Assembly (NCBI RefSeq): GCF_008831285.2
Contig: NC_045151.1
Location: forward strand, 4,275,544 to 4,339,543
DNA length: 64,000 nt
Direction of reading: 5' to 3'
From: Nymphaea colorata
Lineage: Eukaryota > Streptophyta > Magnoliopsida > Nymphaeales > Nymphaeaceae
Part shown: positions 13,561 to 26,110 of the stretch, in pieces
How positions within the stretch are numbered: position 1 is the first letter of the stretch
How the letters are laid out: every line of letters starts with the position of its first letter
The notes under the pieces: generated by a model
What the model was told of the DNA's origin: nothing
The model's database searches: none
The model's input: the letters and a program-made list of their open reading frames with translations, nothing else
Translations under genes and position numbers: made by a program

Positions 13561-16500
13561 GTTCATATAGTGAATGATCTAAGGGAATGAAATCACAAGT
13601 TATTATCAATACGAGTGGGATTAAGGTGATTTGTTTGATCTTGCATATTTAATTGAATGGCTTATAAGGAATCATTTAAATGTTGTAAATTACAAGTTTA
13701 TATAGATACAAATGTGGTCTATGCATTTGTTTGATTCCTTGTAGTTAATATAATGAGTTGAACTTGTTGTTACATCTATAGTGGACAATCTAATGGATTG
13801 AAATCACAAGTTTGTATCGGTATTATTTGAATTTAAGTGATTCATTTGATAAGCATATTTAATATGCTTAACATGCAGTTATATCCATATTAAATTATTT
13901 AATGGATCAAAATAACAAGTTTGTTTGAAAATGGCTGAGATTCAAGTCATTCATTGGCTCCCTATATAATGTGTTTCACCTGTTATTGCAAGTATATTGA
14001 ACGATTTAAATGATTGAAACCAGAAGTTCATATGGATACAAATGAGATTTATGCAATAGTTTGACCCCTTCTTGTTAATCCAAGGGGTTGAACATGTTGT
14101 TATATCTATAATAAATGATCTACGAGATTGAAATCGCAAGTTTGTATCAATACGAGTGAGATTTAAGTTATTCATTTGTTCATGCATATTTAATTGAATG
14201 TGCTTAACTTATTATCACATACATCCATATTGAATGATTTACTGGTCTGAACTCACACGTTTGCATGCATGTGAATTAGTGGATTGAAATAACTAATGCA
14301 TTTTACTTGTTATTACATCTATAATGAATCATTTAAATGATGTAAATGACAAGTTCATATAGATACAAATGTGATATATGCATTATTTTGATTCCTTGTA
14401 GTTAACATAATGAGTTGGAACTTGTTGTTACATTTATAGTGGACAATCTAAAGGATTGAAATCAAAAGTTCGTATCAATATTAGCGGAATTTAAGTGATT
14501 CATTTGATAAGCATATTTAATGTGCTTAACAAGCAGTTATATCCATATTAAATGATTTAACTGATTGAAATAACAAGTTTGTGTGAAAATAAATGAGATT
14601 CAAGTCATTCATTTGATTCCTTATAGTTAATATAAAGAGTTTCACTTGTTTTACAACTTTAATGAATGATTTAAATTATTGAAATCAGAAGTTCATATTG
14701 ATATAAATGGGATCTATGTATTAGTGTGAACATTTCTAGGTAACCGAATGAGTTGAACTTGTTGTTACATCTATAGTGAACGATCTAAGGGATTTAAATC
14801 ACATGTTCGTCTTAATACGAATGGAATTTAAATCATTTATTTGATCATTTATTTAATTTTGTTTTTACATCCACATTGAATGATTTAGTGGATTGAAATA
14901 ACAAGTATTTTTGGAATGAAATGTGAATCAAGTCATTCATTTGATCACGTATAGTTAATCTATTGTGTTTCACAAGTTCATATAGATACATACAAATGAG
15001 ATCTATGCAACAGTATAGGGTTTAGGGCTTTAAATAATCAAAACCACAAGTTCATTAGCTCCCTTATATTTAATCTAATGTGTTTCACTTGTTATTACAT
15101 GTATAATGAACGATTTAAATGATTGAAATCACAAGTTGATATGGATACAAATGGGATCTTTGCTGTAGTTTGATCCCTTGTAATTAATCCAACGAGTTCA
15201 ACTTGTAGTTATATTTATAGTGAACGATCTAAGGATTTTAATCACAAGTTCGTATCAGAACAAGTGGGATTTAAGTGATTCATTTGATCACACATATTTA
15301 ACTGAATGTGCTTTAACTTCTTACATTCTTTTACATTCTTTTTTAATGATTTAGTAGATTGAAATCACAAGTTTGTATGAAAGCAAATGAGATTCAAGTC
15401 ATCCATTTGCTCCCTCACAGTTTATCTAATGTGTTTCACTTGTTATTATATCTATAATAAATAATTTAAATGATTGAAATCACAACAGTTTATCTAATGT
15501 GTTTCACTTGTTATTACATCTATAATAAATAATTTAAATGATTGAAATCACAAGTTCATATGGATCCAAATTGGATATATGCTATAGTTTGATCCCTTGT
15601 AGTTAATCGAATGAGTTGAACTTGTTGTTATATTTATAGTGAAGGATCTAAGGTATGGAAATCACAAATTCGTATTAGCACGAGTGGGATTTAAGTAATT
15701 CATTTAATCAAGCATATTTAATTGAATACAAGTATTTATGAAAACAAATGTGATTTATTGAAGTTTGTATGAGAATAAATAAGATCGAAGTTGTTAATTT
15801 GCTCCCCTATATTTAATCTATTGTGTTTCACTTGTTATTACATGTGTAATGAATGATTTAAATGATTGAAATCACAAGTTCATATGGATACAAGTGGGAT
15901 CTATGCTTTTGTTTGATCCTTTTTACTTAATTCAATGAGGTTAACTTGTTGTTATATTTATAGTCAACGACCTAAGGTGTTGAAATCACAAGTTCGTATC
16001 AATACGAGTGATATTTAAGTGATTCATTTGATCACACATGTTTGATTCAATGTGCTCTACTTATTGTTGCATTCATATTGAATGATTTAGTGGATTGAAA
16101 TCACAAGTTTGTATGAAAATAAATAAGATTCAAGTCATTCATTTGCGCCTTTATAGTGTATCTAATGCATATCACTTTTTATTACTTCTATAATGACTAA
16201 TTCAAATGATTGAAATATGGTATATGCTATAGTTTGATCCCTTGTAGTTTCACTCTTACTGATACAAACTTGTGATTTCAATCTCTTATATCATTGCTAT
16301 TGTTGCTACATTTACAGTGAACGTTCTAAGAGATTGAAAGCACAAGTTCATATAAATACGAGTGGGATGTAAGTAATTCATTTGATCCAGTTCTGTACAT
16401 TCAATTAAATATATGTGATCAAATGAATCACTTAAATCCCAGTCCTATTGATTTGTACTTGTGATTTCAATCTCTTAGATCATTCACAATAGATGTAACA

Positions 16501-17453
16501 ATGAGTTCAACTCATTGGATCAAACTAACTCATAGATCTCATTTGTATCTATATAAACTTGTGATTTCAATCATTGAAATTGTTCATTATATATGTAATA
16601 ACACGTGAAACACTTTAAATCAACTCTAAATGATCAAACAAATGACCCGATTCCTATTTGTTTCCATGCAAACTTGCCATTTCAATCAACTAAATCATTC
16701 AATATGGATGACAACATTGTAAATGCATTTAATTAAGCAGACGTGATGAAATGAATTACAAAAACCCACTCGTATTGATACGAACAAAAAGTTCTACTTA
16801 TTGGACTAATTACAAGCATCAAACTAACGTATACATCAAATTTCTGTCCATATGAATTGGTGATTTCAATCATTTAAATCATTCCTTATACATGTAATAA
16901 CAAGTAAAACACATTAGATTAACTATAAGAGAACAAATGAACCACATGAATTTCATTCATTTTCATACAAACTTGTGATTTAAATCCACTAAATCATTCA
17001 ACGTGGATGTAGCAACAAGTTAATCACATTCAATGAAATATGTGTGCTTATGACTCACTTAAATCCAACGATATTGATACAAACTTGTGATTTCAATTCA
17101 TTAGATCCTTACTATTGATGTAACTACAAGTTCAACTCATTGGATTGACCACAATGGATCAAACTAATGCATAGATCTCGTTTGCATACATTTGAACTTG
17201 TGATTTCAATCAACAAAATCAATCATTGTACATGTAATAACAAGTAAAACACATTAAGGTAATGATAAGCGATTAAACAAATCACTTGAATCTCATTTAT
17301 TTTCTTACAAACTTTTAGTTTGAACCATTTAAATCATTCATTATAGATGTAATAACAAGCGAAAGATATTATATTAACTAAAATACAGCAAGTAAATCAC
17401 TTAAATGTCATTTATGTTCATACAATTTTGTGATTTCATTCCAAAGCTGTCAC
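13561..17453. repeat. Diverged satellite monomers, orientation flips
   Basis: The 543-bp periodicity stops here but the monomer continues as single diverged copies of ~110-125 bp, for example at about 14,011, 14,125 and 14,247. Three flavours alternate. One carries ggatctatgc with a tttgatccc box, one gagtgggatttaagtgattc, and one gattcaagtcattcatttg. Monomers are mainly forward to about 16,240, then flip to reverse, forward near 16,320-16,385, and reverse again to the end. A short tandem duplication lies near 15,415-15,550. This looks like the old, non-homogenised shoulder of the array. Confidence 0.85.
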
Positions 17454-18830
17454 GACCCAATTTTTGACACCAAAAATTTTCTTTCATTTCTATAATAGCG
17501 GAAGCAATATTGAGTCATGACCAGAAACATAAAGAAATCAAACATTGTTTTATTTCAATAATAAAATACTTGGACCCAAACAAAAATAAACACAAATCCC
17601 CAAAACCGACGCAGTGCCCAGAATGCCAATGCCTGTCCATCACATGACTGAGGTCGTCGCTCCAAAGCCAAAATCTATCAAGGACTACCTGTAGATATAG
17701 AAAGAAAGGTCAGAATTCCTCTGAGTATGAGAAAATCCAGCCATGAATGGAACATGACCCAAAATAATATTTAGTTTCGTAAAACGATTTCCAAAAAGGC
17801 CTTATGAACTACAACCATAAGTTTTCCAAAACTTAACACATATCAGAGTCACATCACATCATCAAAGATAGAACGAGGTGTGCACAACCTCCAAGATTTC
17901 GTAGGCTTCCAACCGTGGTTCTCTGACAATGTCAAGGTCATCGTGCAGAGCAATAGAAATCCCCGTGGGCACTCACGGGCATAACAGAACATATCTTGAC
18001 CAGGCGATCCAACGGATCGAGGGTACCTGAAGTAAAGCCTCCTGAGATATCCCAGATCGCCGCTGCAGCAGCATGGTCTCTCTAGGAACCCAGGTGGAGA
18101 GACCAGGAGTCTCGCTCCCGAACAGAAGCAGAACAGAATCCCGGGCCCTTGTGCCGCCCAATACCCTGTGGGCCCTCCAGTACAGCCAGAGAAGTGTAAC
18201 CACTAACTCCCGGGACGAAAGCAAACACTGGGCAAAACAGAAAGCTCGCACTCGCATAAACCATTGCACAAAGTCCATGTTTCACCTTCGAATTTCAAAA
18301 GTGAGGGTTTGCTAATGCTAGACATCGTCTAGTACCTCTCACAGAAACCGCCCTTAGGCTCGGTTTCCCAAACAAAAAATTTCAACCATTTTAAATCTTA
18401 ATTTAATGGCAATACGGCAAAACTCATCACATCTAGAAACCTCGATTAGCCATATTGTAATCCTTATTTGAAACAATATAATTTATATTTAATTTCTTAA
18501 AACGTGACTTTCCTCCTCTAATGGTTCCAAAGTTAATTTCAGAATCATATTTCTGAAATTTTAAACACAACAAAGAGCATCAAAAAGTAATAAAACATAC
18601 CATTTCGTTTTTAATTTATAAAACCACCTTTTGGAAATTTTTAAGAACTTAGAGGGTACCAAAACGTGATTTCATATTAAGTACCAGGTTTTTGCTGAAG
18701 ATTACTTTCGCAAGCCTCTTTTTGAAGATGTTTTTAGCAAAAACGTTGCGACATACAATTTTAAAAATTATAACAGCTTATCCAAATATTTTGCTAATTA
18801 AGTGGACCCGTTTTGAAAGTTTCAACTTTG

Positions 18831-18840
18831 TTATAAATAT
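18831..18840 (+). promoter_or_regulatory. TATA-like box of the LTR-like insertion
   Basis: The sequence ttataaatat is followed about 50 bp downstream by a ctctctcctc-rich leader, which fits a U3/R boundary of a plus-oriented LTR. No experimental support is available. Confidence 0.4.
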
Positions 18841-19898
18841 GAACGACGCTCGTTTTCCCCTCATTTCACCGCTTCATTTTCTCTCTCCTCATGAGCCTCC
18901 TTCCTTTCGTTCGATCGCCGGTGGAGTCTCCTCTGTTTTCAGCAACCCAAAACCAGTGGAACACTGCTCCTTCCCTTCTCCCGTTTTTTTCAGTGCTGCC
19001 ACCGTGAGGAAGACGACTTCCCAACTTCAACGGCGTCTTCTCAGTCTCCCTTTCACTCCGACAGTGAGGAGTCGTCAACAAGGAGGAATGACTGGAGGAA
19101 ACCTGCCATATCAGTGACATTTTCTTCTTTTTCCCCCAAATCGGCTCCTTGCTACCCACACGAAAAGACGACTGTTGGCCACTGGTCATGCTTGTCGATA
19201 GTGCAGTGGTGCCTTCTTCTTTCTTTCCTGTTTGTTTTTAGACTTGGGGTTCACCGCAAGTCGATCAAAGCATCTCATGTCCTCTGTCGATGTTGCTCGG
19301 AACTTCCCCTTTCATTATTATTTTTTTTTTCTCTGCTAGTATCATAGCAAGTTCGGGAAGACAACCGAGTCTTCCCACTGCAGATTGTTATCGCTCCTTC
19401 TGTGGCCCGACCCTCTCAGAGGGTTCATGTATCAAATCTTTCTATTGTTTGATGATGTATTAGGTCATAAGGTCGTTTGTGTTTCGGTTCCTCGTGGATA
19501 AAACGAAATTATACCTAGCATGCTATTTCCGTTCCAGTCTTCAATAACTCATGCATAGATTCATGTTCAGGCATATAAATTGATAAACTCTCATGCATAC
19601 GTATCTAGAAACTCAAAATATACAGGCTTCATGCTCCATTCATGATTGAAAATCCCCATACCTTTGAAACTCTGTAGCAACTTCCAGCAGCAACCCCTGC
19701 TTCTGGTTCTCTTCCTGCAGCCACGACCCTCAGTTCCAACAAGAGAGCAAGAAGGAAAACGGTTCTCACTCGTTCTCTCTCTCTCTTTCTTTCTAATGTT
19801 GGACGAGCTCCTCTAAGCCTGCGGTAAAAGAAAGTCCTTGCCGTAAAATGTGGCTACATATGCCCTTATCTCTATCTTTTCCACAAATGTCTCCCTTT

Positions 19899-19904
19899 AA
19901 TAAA
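19899..19904 (+). terminator. Possible polyadenylation signal in LTR-like insertion
   Basis: An AATAAA hexamer lies about 45 bp before the right end of the insertion, where a plant LTR could carry its R-region signal. Such hexamers are common in AT-rich DNA, so this is weak. Confidence 0.25.
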
Positions 19905-19949
19905 CTTGGTAGTTTAAAAGGATAAGGAAAGAAAATCGTGGGGCTTGCA

Positions 19950-21840
19950 CTAAATCATTCAACGTGCATGTAACAACAAGTTAAGCATATTTACGCATTA
20001 GTTTCATCCTTTAAACATGTTATTTCTATATCGAACGATTTAAATGATTGAAATCATAAGTTCGTTTGAATGCCAATGAAATTTAGCCATTCATTTACTC
20101 GAATGAGTATAACTTCTTGTTACATCTATATTACCTGATTTAAGGGGTGGAGTGAAATCACAAGTTCATATGAATATGATTGTTTAAACCATTCATTTCA
20201 TCACTCGAAGTTAATCCAACGAGTTAAACATGTTACATTTATATTTAATGATTTAAGGGATTGAAATCACAAGTTTGTAAGACTACGAATGAAATTTCGA
20301 ACCTTCATTTGACCACTTATTGTTAATAGTTTAACATTTTATTGCATTTCTGCTGATTGATTTAAGAAATTGAAATCACAAGTAAGTTAAACTTGTTATT
20401 TTTATACTGAATGATTTAAGGAATTGAAACAACAAGTTCGTATAAATATGAATGTGATTTAAGTCATTCACTTTTGCTCCCTTGTAGTAAATCAAGTGGT
20501 ATCAGCTTGTTGTTTCATTCATATTGAATGGCTTAGGGGATTAAAATCACTAATTTACGTAACGACAAATGGGATTTAAGACATCCGTTTGATCTTTTGT
20601 AGCGAATTCAAAGATTTAAAATTGTTATTTATATCGAACGATTTAAATTATTGAAGTAATAAGTTAGTTTGAATGCCATTGATATTTAACCGCTCAATTA
20701 CTCCCTTATAGTTATTCATTCAATGAGTTGAACTTGTTATTTGATACTTATAGCTAACCGAATAAGTATAACTTGTTTGTCACATATTCCCTTAAATCGT
20801 TCACTATAGATGTAACAATAAGTTCAACTCATTTGATTATCTAGAAATGTTCACACTAATGCATAGATCCCATTTATATCAATATAAACTTATGACTTTA
20901 ATCATTTAAATCATTCATTAAAGATGTAATAACAAGTGAAACTCTTTATATTAACCATAAGGAATCAAATGAATGACTTGAATCTCTGTCATTTTCATAA
21001 AAACTTGTTATTTCAATCCATTAAATAATTTAATATGGATATAACTGCATGTTAAGCACATTAAATATGCTTATCAAATGAATCACTCAAATTCCACTAA
21101 TATCGAAACAAACTTGTGATTTCAATCCATTAAATTGTCCACTATAGATGTAACAACAAGTTCAACTAATTATATTAACTACAAGGAGTCAAACTAATCC
21201 ATAGAAAGATCTAAGGGATTTAAATCAGATGCTCGTCTGAATACTAGGGGAATTTTGATCATTCATTTAATCTTATTGTTACGTACTGAATGATTTAGTA
21301 GATTGTAATCACAAGTTACTTTGGAAAGGAATGTGACTCAATTCATTCATTTGATCACTTATAGTTAATCTATTGTGTTTTACAAGATCATATAGATACA
21401 AACAAATGAGATCTATGCAATAGTTTGATCTCCTATAGTTAATCCAATGATACTAAGGTATTGAAATCACCAGTTCGTATAAACACGAGTGGCATTTAAG
21501 TGATTCATTTGATCACACGTATTTAATTGAATGTGCTTAATACTGTTAATACATCCATTTTGAATGATTTATTGGATCGAAATCACAAGTTTGTATGAGA
21601 ATGAATAAGATCCAAGTCGTTAATTTGCTCCCCTATATTTAATCTAAAGTATTTAAATCACACGTTCGAATTAACACGAGTGGGATTTAAGTAATTCATT
21701 TAATCATGCATATTTAATTGAATACAAGGATTTATGAAAACGAATGTGATTCAAGTCATTTAATTGATCCCTTATAGTTAATCTAATGTGTTTTACCATT
21801 TATTACTTCTATAAAGAACGATTTAAATTATTGAAATCAC
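19950..21840. repeat. Diverged satellite monomers right of the LTR-like insertion
   Basis: Satellite resumes with ctaaatcattcaacgtgcat, the continuation of the monomer cut at 17,453. Monomers are old and in both orientations: mostly forward to ~20,770, reverse from ~20,790 to ~21,200, then forward again. Hallmarks such as gattgaaatcacaagttc and its complement remain recognisable. No gene was seen. Confidence 0.8.
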
Positions 21841-24800
21841 GATATTTGATATTACTGAATCATCAGAACTACTTCAATATCTCATTTTTATTCACTATCC
21901 AAGTCTTTGAAAATCCATATTAGTTCTTCTATTTCTTTGTTCCAAAACCACTCTTTCAATTCCTCCCTCCTTCATCTTCTCTATATGCATTCATAGGCTT
22001 AACTTCATATTCAATCCACATATACAATAAAGTCATAGACGAAAAAGGGAAGACCTTATATATCGTAATCCAGATAAATAAAGTGGAATCTATATCTATT
22101 AAAGTGGAATCTATATCTATATAATAAAAAGTTGACGGGGAATGAAATAATATAGATGGGTAGTCCATATATATATGAATATCTACCATCACATATACAT
22201 GTTTTCTTCCATAATGTAAACCAACGCCATCTTATTTCTATTGAATCAGATCAGACCCTGGAATCATCCTTCTAAGCATACACAGAGTTCACGTATAATA
22301 TGTTGCTACGGCTATTTCATATAGTTAAAAATGGGATCTATTCATTAGTTTGATCCCTTCCAGTTAATCGAAAGAACTCAACTTGTCATTACATCTATAG
22401 TATGCGATATAAGGGATTGAAATCACTTGTTCGTACAAACACGAGTGGAATTTAAGTGATTCATCTGATAACACATATTGAATTGGATGTGCTTAAGTTG
22501 TTAATATATCCATTTTGGATGATTTATTGGATCGAAATCACAAGTTTGTATGAGAATGAATAAGATCCAAGTTGCTAATTTGCTCCCCTATATTTAATCT
22601 AAGGTATTCAAATCACACATTTGTGTTAACACGAGTGGGATTTAAGAAATTCATTTAATCATGCATATTTAATTGAATATAAGTATTTATGAAAATGAAT
22701 GTGATTCAAGTCATTCAATTGATCCCTTATAGTTAATCTAATGTGTTTCACCATTTATAACTTCTATAAAGAACAATTTAAATGATTGAAATCACAATAT
22801 TTGATATTACTGAATCATCAGAACTACTTCTATATCTCGTTTTTATTCACTATCCAAGTCTTTGAAAATCCATATTAGTTCTTGTATTTCTTTGTTCCGA
22901 ACCCACTCTTTCAATTCCTCCCTCCTTCATCCTCTCTATATGCATTCATAGGTTTAACTTCATATTCAATCCACGTATACAATAAAGTCACAGACGAAAA
23001 AGGGAAGAGCTTATATATCGTAATCCAGATACATAAAGTGGAATCTATATCTATTAAAGTGGAATCTATATCTATATAATAAAAAGTTGATGGGGAATGA
23101 AAAAATATGGATGGGTAGTCCATATATATATGAATATCTACTATCACATATACATGTTTTCTTCCATAATGTAAACGAGCGCCATCTTATTTCTATTGAA
23201 TCAGATCGGACCCTGGAATCATCCTTATAAGCATACACAGAGTTCGCGTATAATATGTTGCTACGGCTATTTCATATAGTTAAAAATGGGATCCATTCAT
23301 TAGTTTGATCCCTTCCAGTTAATCGAAAGAATTGAACTTCTCATTACATCTATAGTACGCGATATAAGCGATTGAAATCACTTGTTCGTACAAACATGAG
23401 TGGAATTTAGGTGATTCATCTGATAACACATATTGAATTGGATGTGCTTAAGTTGTTAATATATCCATTTTGAATGATTTATTGGATCGAAATCACAAGT
23501 TTGTATGAGAATGAATAAGATACAAGTCGCTAATTTGCTCCCCTTTATTTAATCTAAGGTATTCAAATCACACGTTTGTGTTAACATGAGTGGGATTTAA
23601 GAAATTCATTTAATCATGCATATTTAATTGAATACAGGTATTTATGAAAATCAATGTGATTCAAGTCATTCAATTGATCCCTTATAGTTAATCTAATGTG
23701 TTTCACCATTTATTACTTCTATAAAGAACGATTTAAATGATTGAAATCACAATATTTGATATTACTGAATCATCAGAACTACTTCAATATCTCGTTTTTA
23801 TTCACTATCCAAGTCTTTGAAAATCCATATTTGTTCCTCTATTTCTTTGTTCCGAACCCACTCTTTCAATTCCTCCCTCCTTCATCTTCTCTATATGCAT
23901 TCATAGGCTTAACTTCATATTCAATCCACATATACAATAAAGTCACAGACGAAAAAGGGAAGAGCTTATATATCGTAATCCAGATAAATAAAGTGGAATC
24001 TATATCTATTAAAGTGGAATCTATATCTATATAATAAAAAGTTGATGGGGAATGAAATAATATAGATGGGTAGTCCATATATATATGAATATCTACTATC
24101 ACATATACATGTTTTCTTCCATAATGTAAACCAGCGCCATCTTTTTTCTATTGAATTAGATCGGACCCTGGAATCGTCCTTCTAAGCATACACAGAGTTC
24201 ACGTATAATATGTTGCTACGGCTATTTCATATAGCTAAAAATGGGATCTATTCATTAGTTTGATCCCTTCCAGTTAATCGAAAGAATTCAACTTGTCATT
24301 ACATCTATAGTACGCGATATAAGGGATTGAAATAACTTGTTCGTACAAACACGAGTGGAATTTAAGTGATTCATTTGATAACACATATTGAATTGAATGT
24401 GCTTAAGTCGTTAATATATCCATTTTGAATGATTTATTTGATCGAAATAACAAGTTTGTATGAGAATGAATAAGATCCAAGTCGCTAATTTGCTCCCCTA
24501 TATTTAATCTAAAGTATTCAAATCACACATTTGTATTAACACGAGTGGGATTTAAGTAATTCATTTAATCATGCATATTTAATTGAATACAAGTATTTAT
24601 GAAAATGAATGTGATTCAAGTCATTCAATTGATCCCTTATAGTTAATCTAATGTGTTTCACCATTTATTACTTCTATAAAGTACGATTTAAATGATTGAA
24701 ATCACAATATTTGATATTACTGAATCATCATGACTACTTCAATATCTCGTTTTTATTCACTATCCAAGTCTTTGAAAATCCATATTAGTTCTTGTATTTC

Positions 24801-26110
24801 TTTGTTCCGAACCCACTCTTTCAATTCCTCCCTCCTTCATCTTCTCTATATCCATTCATAGGCTTAACTTCATATTCAATCCACATATACAATAAAGTCA
24901 CAGACGAGAAAGGGAAGAGCTTATATATCGTAATCCATATAAATAAAGTGGAATCTATATCTATATAATAAAAAGTTGATGGGGAATGAAATAATATAGA
25001 TAGGTAGTCCATATATATGAATATCTACTATCACATATGCATGTTTTCTTCCATAATGTAAACCATCGCCATCTTATTTCTATTGAATCGGGTCAGAACA
25101 TGGAATCATCCTTCTAAGCATACACCGGAGTTCACATATAATATGTTGGTACGGCTATTTCATATAGTTAAAAATGGGATCTATGCTTTAGTTTGATCCC
25201 TTGCAGTTAATCGAAAGAATTCAACTCGTCATTACATCTATAGTACGCGATAGAAGGGATTGAAATCACTTGTTAGTACAAACACGTGTGGAATTTAAGT
25301 GATTCATCTGATCACACATATTTAATTGAATGTGCTTAAGTTGTTAATATATCCATTTTGAATGATTTATTGGATCGAAATCACAAGTTTGTAAGAGAAT
25401 GAATAAGATCCAAGTCGTTAATTTGCTCCCATATATTTAATCTAAGGTATTCAAATCACATGTTTGTATTAACACGAGTGGGATTTATGTAATTCATTTA
25501 ATCATGCATATTTAATTGAATACAAGTATTTATGAAAATGAATGTGATTCAAGTCATTTAGTTGATCCCTTATAGTTAATCTAATGTGTTTCCCCATTTA
25601 TTACTTCTATGAAGAACGATTTGAATGATTGAAATCACAATATTTGATATTACTGAATCATCAGAACTACTTCAATATCTCGTTTTTATTCACTATCCAA
25701 GTCTTTGAAAACCCATATTAGTTCTTCTATTTCTATGTTACGAACCCACTCTTTCAATTCCTCCCTCCTTCATCTTCTCTATATGCATTCACGGGCTTAA
25801 CTTTATATTCAATCCACATATACAATAAAGTCACAGACGAAAAAGGGAAGAGCTTATATATCGTAATCCATATAAATAAAGTGGAATCTATATCTATTAA
25901 AGTGGAATCTATATCTATATAATAAAAAGTTGATGGGGAATGAAATAAGATAGATGGGTAGTCCATATATAAGAATATCTACTATCACATATACATGTTT
26001 TCTTCCATAATGTAAACCATCGCCATCTTATTTCTATTGAACGGATCGGACCTTGGAATCATCCTTGTAAGCATACACTGGAGTTCACATATAGTATGTT
26101 GCTATGGCTA
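21841..26110. repeat. Five-unit ~955-bp higher-order repeat with captured insert
   Basis: The anchor ttgatattactgaatcatc recurs at 21,846, 22,801, 23,756, 24,711 and 25,644, giving spacings of 955, 955, 955 and 933 bp. Each unit is about 480 bp of satellite monomers plus about 475 bp of unrelated DNA (first copy about 21,841-22,315). The unrelated part sits inside a monomer, between gattgaaatcac and atatagttaaaaatggg. It includes a ctttcaattcctccctcctt tract and a 21-bp tandem doublet beginning aaagtggaatc. The doublet is single in the fourth unit, which accounts for almost all of the 933-bp spacing. Each unit also yields a similar short minus-strand ORF (60-80 aa). I regard these as by-products of the repeat, not genes. 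Confidence 0.9.

Larger units (their letters stand above)
17454..19949 (+). mobile_element. LTR-like insertion in satellite, probably a solo LTR
   Basis: About 2.5 kb of non-satellite DNA interrupts a satellite monomer. The flanks read gtgatttcattcca on the left and ctaaatcattcaacgtgcat on the right, which are contiguous in other monomers. The inserted DNA starts (from 17,458) with tgtcacgaccc and ends ttgca, giving TG...CA termini typical of LTRs. Inside are a plus-strand TATA-like box at 18,831, a following pyrimidine-rich leader, and an AATAAA at 19,899 about 45 bp before the end. It has no gag-pol, so a solo LTR is the best reading. From memory, tgtcacgaccc starts resemble plant Ty3/gypsy LTRs, but I could not check this. 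A clean 5-bp target duplication is not visible (aaagc versus ctaaa). An alternative is a DNA element with weak inverted ends (aagc...cacga) and an imperfect ttcca/ttgca duplication. The short ORFs inside it are not convincing genes. Confidence 0.6.

Noticed and set aside
18073-19347. Several ORFs of 65-141 aa in the LTR-like insertion
   Set aside because: They overlap on both strands, lack domains and lie in U3/R-like DNA with promoter and leader features.
21956-25966. A conserved ~78-aa minus-strand ORF repeated in each 955-bp unit
   Set aside because: Its conservation follows from the DNA repeat. It is dominated by repeated isoleucine/serine/threonine words from the 21-bp doublet, loses its start or length in some units, and has no domain.
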